Of a DNA stretch of 64,000 nt, positions 1 through 12,497 are shown one piece after another; the stretch's first letter is position 1; every line of letters starts with the position of its first letter. The stretch covers positions 374,984 through 438,983 of the forward strand of contig NRSV01000009.1 in the NCBI GenBank assembly GCA_002286855.1, in the 5' to 3' direction. The notes beneath the pieces were generated by a model. That model was not told the DNA's origin. It saw only the letters and a program-made list of their open reading frames with translations, and did not search any database. This DNA is from Bipolaris cookei. Taxonomy: Eukaryota; Ascomycota; Dothideomycetes; Pleosporales; Pleosporaceae. Position numbers and translations under genes: made by a program.

Positions 1-1
1 C

Positions 2-3000
2 GTGGGAAAGTTTACCGACTACTTCACGCCAGGAACAAGTGTCACAGCCTCAGAGTTTCAGGACGAAGTCGATGGCTTGACACTATACCTGTTGTACCTC
101 TTCATTGGCAAGTTCGTTTTGTCCTATATGTCCATGGTAAGAGAGAACATTTTCTAATCGCCAGTTCAAATAATGACCACATCACAGCTCACTATCCGGG
201 TCAGTGGCCTCCGGATCTCGGCTGCGCTGCGTCTGGCATACATACGAGCCTTATTTCTACAGCCTGTTAGTGTAATTGACACTGTCAGTCCCGGAAAAGT
301 GTCCACGCGAATTACAACCTCTGCAAACACAGTCCAAGTCGCTATATCACAACAGCTTGCTATGATGTTCCAAGCATTTGCCTTTGTGATTGGAGCATAC
401 GTTGTAGCGTTCATTCAGAGCCCATTGCTCACCTTGGTTGCATCAGCCTCATTACCGTTCATCCTGATACTCATGGGTATCATCATCCCTCCATTTACGC
501 GCATACACAAAATCACCGAAAAGTACAGCGAGGATGCCTCTGCTACAGCTTTTGAGATATTCTCTTCCCTTCGCGTCGTTGTCGCTTTTGGCGCAGAGGC
601 GAAATTGGCACGACAGCACGAAGAACTACTGATCAAAAGCGCGAAGAACTTCAAAAAAGCTGCTCCTCTCTCGGGACTCTTTTTCGCGCCTATGATGGTA
701 GGGCAATACGGTACGATGGGTATCGCCTTCTGGTTTGGTATCAAGCAGTATTCTGAGGGGAAGAATGATGACGTTGGCACCATTGTTATCGTCCTGTTCG
801 CAGTCATGATGGCAGTCGTGAATTTCGGCAGAGTCGTTACCCCAATCATTGCGATTGTCAAGGCATCAACAGCCGCTGCAGAATTGTTTAGGACGATCGA
901 CGCGCCGGTTCCAGATGTCTCGGGATTCAAAGAGCCCGATGTCACTGCTAATGCTAATATTACATTCGAAGATGTGGCCTTCTCCTACCCAAGTAGGCCA
1001 AATGTTCAAATTCTCCAAGGACTAGATCTTAAATTTGAAGCTGGCAAGATTACAGCTATCGTTGGTCCATCGGGAAGTGGTAAGTAGTTTACATCAGCAA
1101 ATTGCTCTTAGTACATGACTGACATCCCATTCCAACTGTTAGGAAAGTCTACCATTGTCGGTCTCGTGCAGAGGTGGTACGATCTCCTTGGAACAACAGC
1201 CTCACCCACACTGAACGATCTCCCTGTCAACTCCTCCGCCACCTCAACAATTCACACTGAACCCAAACAAGACGAGACTCCGAAAAAGTCTGGATGGTTC
1301 AAGAAGCGTGCCGTCGACAAAGGCAAAAGTCAAGAGAAACAAGAAAAAGTCGTGAAGGACGATAAAAGTAAGGAGGGTGAGCCCGATCTCGGCCCCAACA
1401 CTTGTACTGGCACTATAAAAGTTGGGGGGACTGATGTCAGAAAAATTGATGCCAAGTGGTGGCGTTCTCAGATTGGTATCGTCCAACAAGAGCCATTCCT
1501 CTTCAACGACACGCTCTACAATAATGTCGCATTTGGTCTTACTGGAACAAGGTATCAAGATTTACCGAAAGAAGAGAAGATGATTATGGTGAAAGAAGCA
1601 TGTCGCGAAGCCTACGCAGAAGAGTTCATCTCTAAGCTCCCAGAAGGCTATGGGACTCTGGTAGGTGAGAGCGGTATCAAGTTGTCAGGCGGCCAGCGTC
1701 AGCGGATCGGAATCGCAAGGAGTATCATCAAGCAGCCGCCCATCTTGATCATGGATGAAGCAACCAGCGCGATTGATGTACGAACAGAACGCATCGTACA
1801 ACAAGCACTCGATCGCGTGTCGAAGAACAGAACTACCATTGTAATTGCTCATCGTCTCTCTACAATCAAGCGGGCGGATAAGATTGTTGTCCTACGTAAA
1901 GGCCAATTAGTAGAGCAAGGTACTCACGATGAACTATTAAAGATCGAGGCAGGGGTCTACTTTGGCCTAGTGCACGCACAGAATATTGCCATGGAAGCTG
2001 AGAATGAAGACGCTGGCCTGGAGAGGATCAATACTTCTAATGGTGAAGTCGTTGAAGAGAAAGCAAAGAACAACAATATTTCCGAAGAAAAGAACCCAGA
2101 ATACAAAGAAAAAGGGTTGATAGCTAGCTTCGGACGTCTTATATTCGAACAACGTCGCCACTGGGTTTTGTTTAGCTTCGCTATTTTCGGCATTCTAGCC
2201 AGTGGTGCCGTCTGGCCACTCCAAGCCTGGGTCTTTTCCCAAGTCATCAACGTCTTTACGCTTCCAAGAAATCAACTTGTCAGTGAGGGTAACTTCTGGG
2301 CCGGCATGTTTGGAGTGCTTGCCGGAGGCACATTCCTGTCATACTTTGTTATGGGATTCGCATTTCATCTCATAGCCACACAGGTCTCGCTGCAGTACAG
2401 GCAAGAATATTTGTACAACTTGATTCGGAAGAGGATCTCTTTCTTCGACGAAGAGGGGCATAGCCCGGGATCTCTGACGTCCAGAGTGAGTTCGGACACT
2501 ACGCAGCTTCAGCAGCTCATGGCAACCGAAATGGGCATGGCGCTCATTGCTATCGTCAATGTCGTCGGGTGTGTCATCATCTCCTTTGTCTACGGGTGGA
2601 AGCTATCTCTCGTCGGTCTCTTCGCTGCTTTGCCGCTCATTCTATCTGCGGGATACCTCCGCATGCGTCTGGAACTCGAGTTCGAAAAGAGCAACGCCAA
2701 GATCTTCGAGGACAGCAGTCAGTTCGCTGCCGAAGCAGTTGGAGCCTTCCGCACTGTGCTCAGTCTCATCATGGAAGACATGATTGGCGACCGGTACGAG
2801 ACTTTGCTGAGCACTCACATCAGCAAAGCCTTTTCACGCGCAAAATACGGCACGCTCGTCTTCGCAGGGAGCGACAGTATTGAACTGGCTTGTATGGCGC
2901 TTACATTCTGGTATGGCGGCACATTACTTGCATCTCGCGAGTACAACAACGTTGACTTCTTCGTCATCTACCAAGCTGTGATTTCGGGTGCCGTCGCAGC

Positions 3001-3924
3001 AGGCATGTTCTTTTCCTTCGCCCCAAACATGGCCCAAGTAACTGATGCTGCCAACCGCATCCTGAGCATGCGTCCAGCCCCAACCAGTGGTTCCACTTCC
3101 TACCCGCCTCTCAACACTTCAGAACAAGGCATCGGGATAGAATTCCAAAACGTCTACTTTACCTACCCATCCCGAGAACTACCCGTCCTCTCAAGCCTCA
3201 ACATCCAAATCCAACCCGGCCAGTTCGCCGCCCTCGTCGGCGCAAGCGGTTGCGGCAAATCCACCACAATATCCCTCCTAGAACGTTTCTACGACGCCAC
3301 TTCCGGCCGCATACTCTGCAACGGACAAGACATTACAACGCTCGACCCGTCAGAGTACCGTAAGCAAATCAGTCTCGTAGCCCAAGAACCCACACTGTAC
3401 GAAGGCACGATACGAGAAAACATTGCGCTATCCGTGGACTCGGCGTCAGATGTGGAAATCGAACAAGCATGCCGCGACGCCCAGATCCACGACTTCATTA
3501 CGTCCCTGCCAGACGGCTACGCACAGCGCCTAGGACCGAAGGGAATGTCGCTCTCCGGCGGCCAGAAACAGCGCTTGTCACTCGCTCGCGCTCTGCTTCG
3601 TCAACCCAAGTTGCTCCTCCTCGACGAAGCGACATCGTCTCTCGACTCGGAGTCTGAAAAGTTGGTCCAAGAAGCGATTGAGCGGGCGGCGAAAGATGGG
3701 CGGCGCACCATACTGTCTGTTGCGCATCGGCTTGCGACAATTCAGAAAGCGGATGTCATTTTTGTGCTGGGGAGTGGAAAAGTCTTGGAGAAGGGGGATC
3801 ATCAGGCGCTATTGAAGAAGAGGGGGGTTTATTGGCAGATGGTGAGTTGTATAGTCTTTTTGACGTACTATTTCCGATGTGCTAACGATTGGTGTAGTGT
3901 CAAGCTCAAGCTTTGGATGCTTAG
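2..3924 (+). CDS. ABCB-type (MDR/Pgp-like) full-size ABC transporter, 5' end outside the window
   Basis: Exons 2-136, 188-1079, 1143-3841 and 3898-3924 join in frame to the last 1250 residues of a TMD-NBD-TMD-NBD exporter. The first membrane helices lie beyond the left edge. NBD1 has Walker A GPSGSGKST (split by the 1080-1142 intron), signature LSGGQRQR and Walker B ILIMDEATSAID. NBD2 has GASGCGKST, LSGGQKQR and LLLLDEATSSLD, so both ATP sites look complete. The last nine codons come from a tiny exon after a GTGAGT intron. NBD1 carries a Lys/Glu/Ser-rich insertion of about 70 residues between the Walker A helix and the following strand (about 1190-1405), which standard ABCB NBDs lack. Family knowledge: ATP-driven efflux of hydrophobic compounds at the plasma membrane (pmd1/leptomycin-resistance-like). 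The substrate cannot be told from sequence. It is not a close copy of the ABCB at the right edge. Confidence 0.93.
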
Positions 3925-4191
3925 TATTTTTCATCCATACATTGCTACTTCTTTTCTAACAAACATATGCAATATTTTATAGTTTTCACTTCATATAGTT
4001 TAACAAACTTTAGAGTGACTACCTTGTCGCTGCTTACCTATGTCATACTTTTCATAATGGTCTTGGTCAGAAACAGACTAGCGTAGATCGGTCCCCGAAA
4101 AAGAAAGTTTTAGGCTCTGCCATACGAAAAAAAAACTTCTGGCACAACCCATTCAACGTAAGCAACTGCTGAGAGGCCTCGAAAGAAACAC

Positions 4192-4197
4192 AAAAAA
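4192..4197 (-). terminator. RNA polymerase III terminator of the tRNA-Lys gene
   Basis: On the minus strand a run of six T residues follows within a few bases of the tRNA 3' end, as expected for Pol III termination. Confidence 0.75.
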
Positions 4198-4200
4198 GAA

Positions 4201-4307
4201 AGCCCGACGTGGGGGTCGAACCCACAACCTTGAGATTTGAAACAATCGTGTCTTGTTAGGACGTGATAACTAAGAGTCTCACGCTCTACCGATTGAGCTA
4301 GCCGGGC
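4201..4307 (-). tRNA. tRNA-Lys(CUU) with a 34-nt intron
   Basis: On the minus strand the acceptor arm GCCCGGC pairs with GTCGGGC, with T as discriminator. The D arm is GCTC/GAGC, the anticodon stem TGAGA/TCTCA, and the T arm GTGGG-TTCGACC-CCCAC. The anticodon CTT (plus-strand 4272-4274) reads AAG. An intron at 4237-4270 lies one base 3' of the anticodon, the canonical position for eukaryotic nuclear tRNA introns, and requires the tRNA splicing endonuclease. All cloverleaf helices were checked by eye. Confidence 0.95.
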
Positions 4308-4590
4308 TGTTGTTGCTTTCGATGAAGAATTTTTCATGCCAAACATATATATTTTGAGTAATTTTGCAATGCCCATATCCTCAAGTCGATAGTCTAGACA
4401 AGAATTTGAATGCAAAAGGAGAATTTGCTGGGGTGCCATGCAGAATTTTTGCCAATGACCGACTACCCGCCTCTTGTTGGACCCTGGGACCCGCCAATAG
4501 ACATACTCCGTTGTGTTACTAGATCCTAGTTCTAGTCAGGAATGCTGCCTCACAGACACCCTCGTTCAGACTACCAGCCATTGTATTTTG

Positions 4591-4924
4591 ATGCTGAATA
4601 GAGAGGCGAGCGCTGTGGATTCTACGTTTTCTGGTCGTAACACCCGGTATTGTATTGGAGACTACGGTCTCGAAGACGAGTGTGCCTACCTTGAGGTATA
4701 CAATCCACGCCGTATACCCTGCACTGATCTGCTTGGTAAGTCATGATTCTGTTGCAAGTAGTGGCTCTGGAAACAGTCCCTATGCTTGTTAACTAGATAT
4801 GCTTCCTAACAACGGTAATGTCAGTATGCCTACCGCACTGAGAGCAGGATACTCTCGTAACCGAGGTAAGCGCGTACGATGGTGGCGGCGCAGTCCGGCG
4901 ACTGTATTCCACATGCGCAACTGA
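4591..4924 (+). CDS. Weak candidate: 90-aa two-exon small protein
   Basis: An ATG at 4591 opens a frame to 4735, followed by a perfect GTAAGT donor. The acceptor TTAACTAG ends at 4796 after a 61-nt intron, and the second exon (4797-4924) continues in frame to TGA. The product would be 90 residues with three cysteines in the first half and an Arg/Trp-rich C-terminus. There is no convincing signal peptide and no family I recognise. The only support is the splice signals and an unremarkable composition, so it could be chance or a decayed gene. Confidence 0.22.
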
Positions 4925-7524
4925 ATACATCAGCGCGGATGCCTATTCAAAGATTTGTACAAGGATATCGGTAGCGTGTGAGTAGCATTGCGTGTACTTG
5001 ACATCACGGATGCAAGTGGTGGGTGTTTCAGCGCCACGCTTACGGCCACGTTGAGTTGGTGCTTGGCGATGCCTAGAGGTGGCCATGTTAGCGAATGCGA
5101 AGCAGATGTGTATTCATCAGGTATTGATGATAGCTCGTATATTGTAGGGGGATAGACTCTCTAGGTGCATGTGTAGAGCAGGTATGGATAGCACCCCTGG
5201 TGGATCACGAGCCGAGGGTACACCTGGCCGTTCTAGCTAGCACATGTAAGTGTTATGACGTCAACGTCAACTTCACTTTCATATTCCCGTCGTTTCTATA
5301 AACAAGCTTGTAGTTGATTTCACAAGGCTGTACGTCAAGCTCTGGATTGGATCGGCTGCTAGCCGTGAATGGTGGTATTATATGCCAACGATGCGATAGC
5401 AAGCGAGAGTAGCAGGAATGCAAAGTATGGGAGATTTGTGGATAGGAAAGAGAAAAAAATCGAAAATATTTAATGACAGAGTTGCTAGAAATACATTCTT
5501 CTTGCGTATGGTTAGTTAAGAACAGGCATCTATCTATGCCTTCACTGGTCTGTGCTACTAAAGTCACGTCAGACCAGCATAATCAAAATCACGATCGCAG
5601 ACTGCAGTAGTAGACCCAGTCCCAGAGTCATGTACGATTTTTTGATGGCGGATATACAAACGTAAGCACTGCACAACAAACAGGATGCTGGAGTAAGGTG
5701 AGACGTCTGAGCCAGCACAGTCCCGACTTCGACCCTGGACCACAGCAGCCCGAATGAAAAAGCCAAAGATCACAAAATCGGCTTGACCGATGTAGGCGGT
5801 GGGCAGAGCTACCCCTCAACCCGACCTAACCGATAGGCAGCAACTTTAAACACATTGGCCAAACCCTCGCTCCCTGTCGATACAAGGACATGTGTTATCA
5901 GAAGAAGTATCGCAGGTCTCGATACCTATCAAGGCCACCTGACATTTTCTCGTCTTCGTCATCAGCAGGCTGTGTTCCCAAATGATTCGCCTCAATACCT
6001 TCTACTCAAAACCACAATAGCCGCTACATAACAAAGGGATCTAAGCCACATCCTAGTGCAGCGATACCTGCCTAAATAATCAAACCAAGACCGTTAGGCC
6101 TCAGACCCCCAGAAACGGTTTATCCCACACACGGCCCAATGGGTCTCATGTATTCATCCTCAGGAACGCCTTAAACTCAGTTAGGCCTCCAGAATCGGAC
6201 CATCCCGTCTTACTAGCGAGAAAGCTTAGCCCATACAATGTAGTATGCGTACGCGTCCACTTCGCTTACCCTTGCTGAGGCATACCACGAGCTTGAAACA
6301 GGGCCCTTGTATGCTGTTAGGATCCTTGGGGTTGGTAACGTGGTACGCAGCACAGTCTTGATGTGCTCCTCCGTGCAGTGTTTCGTTGCCTAGATTGATT
6401 ACAACAGGGTTTGAGATACTGGATTTACTACGGAGTAGGGGGATTAGAGGGGATCATGTCATTGTACATATAAAAACTAGTTAACCATGCCGTTGTTTTC
6501 ATATCCAGGGTAGGTCTATCGGTCTTAAACATGATCAATACATCTTATAATGGAAAAACATGTTCCAATTGTACCATTGGGTAATCAAAAATCGTTCACG
6601 ATGAAGTCTGTACATGAATCCTGAAGGCATGAACCTGAGTGAATTGTATACGTGAGCGAAAGTTACACGCCGCCAACATAGGTACATGTGCTCATCAAAG
6701 TACCGTGACCAAAATTTACGTCACCAATACACGATGTAAGCAAGTCCCAACGCCCAAGCGAAGCATAGCATACATCCATTGAGTAACCACATACATGAGT
6801 ATCCTTTACATCCCCATCCTCCCACATGTACCATCTCCCCACTTCAGCATCAGCACCACCAATCTCAACCCCAGACCCAAAATCCTTCCACACACCCAGC
6901 CAAAACAAACATTCACACATGCAGGAACACGTACTCACCCCTCAACCCTAACCTACCAAAAACAGTGCCCTAGCTCCCAGGCAACCATCATTCACATTCC
7001 AGAACAGCAAAGCCCTCTATTACACCCCCCCTCCCTTCCCGCTCTAAAACAAGCCCCAGGAACGCGTTTTTTTGGGGTCTCGTTTCAGCATACCAAACAG
7101 GTACGTACCCCCATCCGTCAGGCCAGTCAATGGGAAAAAGGACGGTGGTGCCGTGCCGATGCTGCGCTGGAGGCTAGCGGGAGAGAAAGGGAAAAGGGAA
7201 GATATGATGAAATACGAACAAGCGGAAGGTACGTATGTTTGTAAGCGAGGTTTTTTTTGGAGGGGGAAGGTCAAGCAGTTCTATCACGGGGTTGCCGATG
7301 GGAAGGGGTGGGCGCGTTGCAGGGGGGGTGGGATTTAGTTGCTAGGATGCTGCTTGTTGTGATCATGTGGATAGGGCTTGGGAGGGTAGCGTGGGTTGGG
7401 ACTTAAGAGAATAATATAGAGGTTCTGAGATGGGGGGCAGATAGGTCGGAGCATGAATTTATTTACGTGGCGCATGTTGTGTTTACGAATGAGGAGAGGA
7501 GGGGGGGAGGGTGCTTGTCAAAGG

Positions 7525-7547
7525 GTGTGTGTGTGTGTGTGTGTGTG
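7525..7547. repeat. (GT)n microsatellite
   Basis: About eleven uninterrupted GT dinucleotides in a G-rich, non-coding stretch. Confidence 0.95.
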
Positions 7548-8663
7548 GTCATGTGGATTCATCTGATAGTAGTAACCAGTCCAACTACCTATCCCCGGCA
7601 GTAGACCAGATAGAGGAACAGAAGGAAGACTTGAAGCGACTGCCATCAGGCGACAGCATTGTGGCACGGGCGGCACGGGTCAGGCTTCATTGCATGTTCC
7701 ATGCATACATGCACATGGATGCAACTTCCGCACAACGGCTCAGGCTGTTTCCAAGGCAGAAATGGCCCAAAACGGTAAAGCATAAGTAAGTTAGAAAACG
7801 AAAAAAAAAACGCTCCAAAATTATTACCCGTTTGTCAACCCGTCAAAAATGGATTAGCATTTATTTTCCCGGGTCCGTGGGCGTGCGTGGGTTGCCTGAT
7901 CTTCTTCATCAACCAACCTGTCATATGCCATCGCAGTACCTAGGTACCCATCAAGTCCGTTGCTTACTGTTGACCTGGGGGGAAGAGGCAAACTCTCGAC
8001 ATTATCACCACTTGTTAAATCGTGGGCACAAAAAAGAAACGAAAAAGAGAGGAAGGAGTGAGATACTTGCGGCAATTACCCAAGTTCAGCGTTAGTTTTC
8101 CCGTTTTCTTGCACATGAGGCGTTCCATTGTTTTTTGCAACTCGGGGTTTGAGGCTGTGCAGCATCGCGTATCTTTTGCACACCTTCCCCTGTTTGCCTA
8201 ATCAGCTACAACCATTTACGGGGAGGAAGGAGGTTGGGGGACCTTGTTGCACATCTTCCTTGAAGGATCACCGCAGGCAGTTAGTTATTACTAGCGGGTA
8301 GTGTGATGAATGCAAGTGATGAATGTAAAGTGATGCAATGTTTTGTGCGTGCGTGTTTATTTTTGGTAAATAAACGGGAGGAAGCTAGATTTGCTGCGGG
8401 CCGCCTAAACGAGACATGGATAAGATGCAAGGAAAGAAAGAAGAAAACATGCGGTGCATAGACGGAAACAAATACCGTTACAATGTTGCATTACAGGATT
8501 TAAGAAAAAAATGCCTGCGAAGAGCCACACTTCCTTTCCCACCCTCCTTCCGACTACCTACCCAATTACATAGCTAACGTCTTTGCACAAATCTAATCTA
8601 TGATCAAATGAAAGATGCCAAGCCTGTTTCCCCTGTCGGGTCCCTGACCGGTTTTGCACAGCC

Positions 8664-10130
8664 TCAAGAAGGATAATAGGAATATTCCAAGTTTCTAGGA
8701 TCATGATACATTGGCGATGTTGTCGCAGTATAATCCTGCTGACCAGACGTTCGACGTGGCGGCCCATGTGGCATCGTGGCATACGGAGCGTGGGCCGTGG
8801 GGGCTGTGTAGACCGGACTTCGCGACATGATTGGTTGCTGGGCAACTGGATAGCTGCTGTAGCCCTGAATCGAAGGGGTTGTGGATGCGCCGCCGGTGTG
8901 TAGCGATGGTGATGAAGGGTGCATGTACGAGGTCGTTTGATCCCATGGTGAAGGCATGTTTGGGCTTATTGGTGGTGGCTGGGTGTATCCGTATTGAGGC
9001 AGGGTCGCTGACGACTGATGGGTATGTTGATCGGCTACAGCGGTAGGCATAGTGTATGCTTGTGGAGAGGACCATGTTGAGTATGTGTCGTTGTCGAGAC
9101 TTGACCACGAGAGGCGATGTCCTCTCGGTGAAGGGGTGTGTAGTAGGGAATCGTACATCGCTGAGTTTGGAGATAGATAACCATCATCTTCAGGGTAGTT
9201 GGGAAACGGAGCAGGTGTACCGCAATCGGATGGAGAGCTTGGAGCGTTTGAGAGAGTGATGCCTTGGTTTTGATACCGTCGTACCAAGACTGTGTAGCTG
9301 TAAAGTGTTAGCCAATATTCCAAGATGTTTCTAAAGGCAGCATACCGATTCTTGATATCGTTCTTCGATCTTTCTGGGAAATGCTCCCGTTGAATATCTT
9401 TCCAATGGCGCCCAAGTTGCCGAACCGCATCGATCAACTCATTGTCCTGGGATACCGAATCAGCACATGAGCACTACTCAATCTCTCCAAGAATATTCCA
9501 AACTAACATCAGTCTCTTGCCATTCGCTCCGGTCTAGATTTGGATCGAGTGACTGCTGCCACCGCTTTGCACACTCTATGGATGGTCAATAAGGCAAGCT
9601 GTCAGTAGGATACAGAAATACTTACGATCTGCGCTCCTTGTTCCCACACAGTTTGCTATCACTGTCCATCTAATGGTATTCTGTCAGTAGCATCATGAGT
9701 ACCAGGGTCATTGAGGCCTACCTTTGGCCGTGTTCTTCAACTCCTCTTGCTAGTAAATCATCCTCGCTCTTTGACCATTGTCCCTTCTTGAGCCCCCCTG
9801 CCACAGAGTTGTGCCACCGTTTTCGACAGTCTTTGTTTGTTCGGCCAGGGAGACTATCAGCAATTCTGCACCTGCGTGTCCAGTCAATTTAGGTACTTTT
9901 ATCATACGAGACTGGAGCATACCAATCTTTGACTTCTCCTTCTCTCACTGGAAAAAAAGTCAGCCATTAGTCAACACTATGATCACAATCTAGACTTCAG
10001 AGACAGAGAAAAAGTAGTGGTCATTAAAAATTGTAGAAAATCAAGACTCACGTTGAGCTTCCACTCCTTCTCTTAGCTTCTGATCTTCTGATAGTGACCA
10101 TTTTCTGGGAGGGTGACTATGGGACCCCAT
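8664..10130 (-). CDS. Three-repeat (R1R2R3-like) Myb DNA-binding protein
   Basis: Seven exons (10052-10130, 9923-9947, 9722-9871, 9626-9669, 9508-9575, 9346-9446, 8664-9297) join without frame breaks to 366 residues. Three Myb/SANT repeats fill about residues 9-165, each with the spaced tryptophans and a recognition helix. The first runs from RKWSLSEDQ to RTNKDCRKRWHN, the second from GQWSKSEDD to SADQCAKRWQQ, the third from SEWQETDDNE to RSKNDIKNRY. The remainder is Pro/Ser/Thr/Tyr/Gln-rich and probably disordered, like an activation region. The start is the first ATG, directly before the first repeat. Family knowledge: nuclear sequence-specific transcription regulator of the c-Myb class. 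Exon 2 is only 25 nt. No target can be inferred. Confidence 0.88.
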
Positions 10131-11727
10131 TGGCGATTCAATGTATTAGATTCAAAGATGTTCCTTTGGGGTTGCTGAGAAGATCAGATAGTGCAAAGAG
10201 GGTGTGATTTGGTAACACAGCTGGGATAGGAAGTAGGCAGAAAAAGTAGTAGTATCGAAAGGGCTTAGAAGAGTAATGAAGATGACTAGATGTATCTGAG
10301 CCTAAATTGTACAAGATCTACCTTGATTTTAAGGCGGAAGCGAACACTACTACGCCCATAGCCTTGGCAGGTCAGGCACTTCGCTATGGCGGAAAATAGA
10401 CGGCAGAGGGTTGCAAAGAAGCGTTGTGCCAAGACGTGGTGTCCCAGGCCACTCCTCCATGTAGCTAGCGAGTGCGTCGACTAGGGGATGGGTCATGTTG
10501 AAACCGTTCGGTGATTTACTGCAGACGCACTTAAAGGAGGCTTTGCCATCATGACGCGTGCGCATAGTGCTAATGCATCCACCGACGGGCCACGATGGTG
10601 TGTACAGCCCCAAGGATCCAGAAAAGGGTTGGTGGCCTGTAAATCGAGGCTGCATGGGCCATTCACCGCTAACGAACCAAGGAACACCAGAATCAGCTGC
10701 CAGTCAGAAGAGCTTGTTGCTCCACAAGCCGTGCCTAAGTGGCTGGGGGCCGTACTGACAACCATGTACCTGACGCACTTGTGGACAATTGCCTGAGATG
10801 TTTGCTTGACGGGAATAAATCCTTCCTGTGAAGATGTACACATATCATTAATCTGTAAGCAATTCCAGAGAATTACGAAACATCCTGCCAGTGATAGGTG
10901 ACGATTGTATTATCGAGAACTCGTTCGAGACTCCCAGTGACGTACGTACATGTTAATTGAAGTCACTGAGTTGCTTAGCCATGAGTCAGCGCCGCTATGT
11001 ACACACGAATCGAGTTGCGTGTGCAGCAAATGCTCCACAAATGTGACAACATCAGTCGATGATTCTTGATCTGATGGCCGAGTTACGATTTCGAAGAGTA
11101 GTCCACAACGCGCCCATGGGTTTTATCGTGTTCATACATGCTACGGAAGCCAGCCCGAACAAAATGTTGATATCACACAAACACATTTTGGGTATGATAC
11201 TGAAAACCAAATAAAAGATATTATAAGACTCAATCTGAGTCTCTTTGAAACTGTTAAAGATGATCTTTAATTCCGAATTTTATTCTCATTCGATGCCATA
11301 CCAACCGATAATTGGTGCAGTTTGACTGCTACGCGTCAACGTACGTAATTAAGTTGATTTGAAAGCACAAAACGCAAGAAGCTAGCATCCGTGTTGCCTA
11401 GATAGCAGGATTGAGGATAGAGTTTGGCGCCTGTAGTGCGGGGAAGGCACCTTGTTCGGCAGATGCCGCCACGGGGGAGTTAACACCGCGGTGTTATTCC
11501 GTACTTGCGCGCCGAATGTAGCAAATATTTGACCACAGACGACCGGTATATGCTATCCCGTAATCTTTTGTGAGACACGCGCTTTTATAGTCGTCCTCAA
11601 AACGAACTTCCACGCTTGAATCTAGCGTCCCTTACCAGGGCCAAAGGACAGGTTGTATATGCGACATGACACAGCAGTATTTAGTGTGCATACTCGCTCA
11701 ACCGCTCGAAGACTTGGGCAAGATGCT
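10131..11727. other. Intergenic region between the Myb gene and the Fyv7-like gene
   Basis: Contains the Myb promoter side. Overlapping open frames on both strands at 10350-10850 resemble no family. The stretch 11150-11350 is AT-rich. Nothing else recognised. Confidence 0.5.
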
Positions 11728-12497
11728 TCAGGGTTTGCCCATGATCCGTTGTGCTTTTGCAAGCAAAACAGTGCTCTCGCGACCCAGCTTTCTCTGGCCA
11801 TTTGGACCTCCCCTTGCTCTTGCCATTGTTTTTCTGAAGCGCTCCCGCTCAGCAGCCTTCTTAGCACGCTCCCTGTCTGCCTCTTCCTTAGCTTTCCAGC
11901 GCGCTTCAGCCTCGTCCTTCTTCTTTTGCGCCAGTTCGCTTTCTTTCTGGAAGGGCTGGGGGCGCGGTCGCCGTTGACGCCTCTCGAAGTTCTGTTGGCG
12001 CTCTGGTTCAGGTGACTTTTCCTCTAGCAGGACGGCACGGTCGGGGTGTGGCTCCAGAGTAGGCTCGGCAGTAGATTCGAGGGAAACTTTGTCGCCATGC
12101 TCGGTACTGGCTTCGCGGTCATAGACTGACTTTGGTGGGTTGACGGCTTCCTTTTCCTCGCGTGCCTTGAGCTTGGCGTACTGCTTCTTGATCTTGGCTT
12201 TGTCGATAAGGCTCTTCTTGATCTTCTCAACTGGACTCACAATTAGCAGCTGCAAAAAGGAGTGGACGTGAAGGCGCAAAATAGGCATAGAGCACGTTGT
12301 GAAAACATGTCTGATATTCTGATGCGCAGACTATGTCTAGTGCGCTGTAGGGATGCGATGGAGAGATGCTCACTTTTTCTTCTGTGTGTGCCATCGGGCA
12401 GGTTTGCGGGCCCAATTGCAAAACCCTTCTTCTTCTTGGTTTCCTTGCTCTTTGAAGACGACTTGGCGCCGCTCTCATGTGGTCGTGTTGCGCCCAT
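11728..12497 (-). CDS. FYV7: Fyv7-like rRNA-processing protein
   Basis: Two exons (12374-12497 and 11728-12230, GTGAGC donor) give 208 residues. The N-terminus has a Lys-rich patch followed by KKGFAIGPANLPDGTHRRK. The second exon then opens with IEKIKKSLIDKAKIKKQ, the signature of the Fyv7/rRNA-processing family. The rest is a highly charged Lys/Arg/Glu-rich segment, probably a long helix or coiled coil. Family knowledge: nucleolar factor needed for 18S rRNA processing in the small-subunit processome. The ATG at 12497 is chosen because only non-ATG codons lie upstream in frame. Longer than yeast Fyv7, with an acidic/proline linker in the middle. Confidence 0.8.

Larger units (their letters stand above)
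4308..8663. other. Long intergenic region, mostly without recognisable genes
   Basis: About 4.4 kb between the tRNA and the Myb gene. Apart from one weak two-exon candidate (4591-4924) and a GT microsatellite, I find no frame with recognisable protein similarity. Open frames at 6663-7340 overlap on both strands and are low-complexity. Part of 7.3-8.6 kb is probably the 3' UTR and downstream region of the Myb gene. Confidence 0.5.

Noticed and set aside
6663..7340. Several overlapping open frames, one of 149 codons
   Set aside because: His/Pro/Thr-rich translation from simple sequence, open on both strands, no motif.
10350..10850. Overlapping open frames on both strands between the Myb and Fyv7-like genes
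   Set aside because: No family resemblance, both strands equally open, no splice support.
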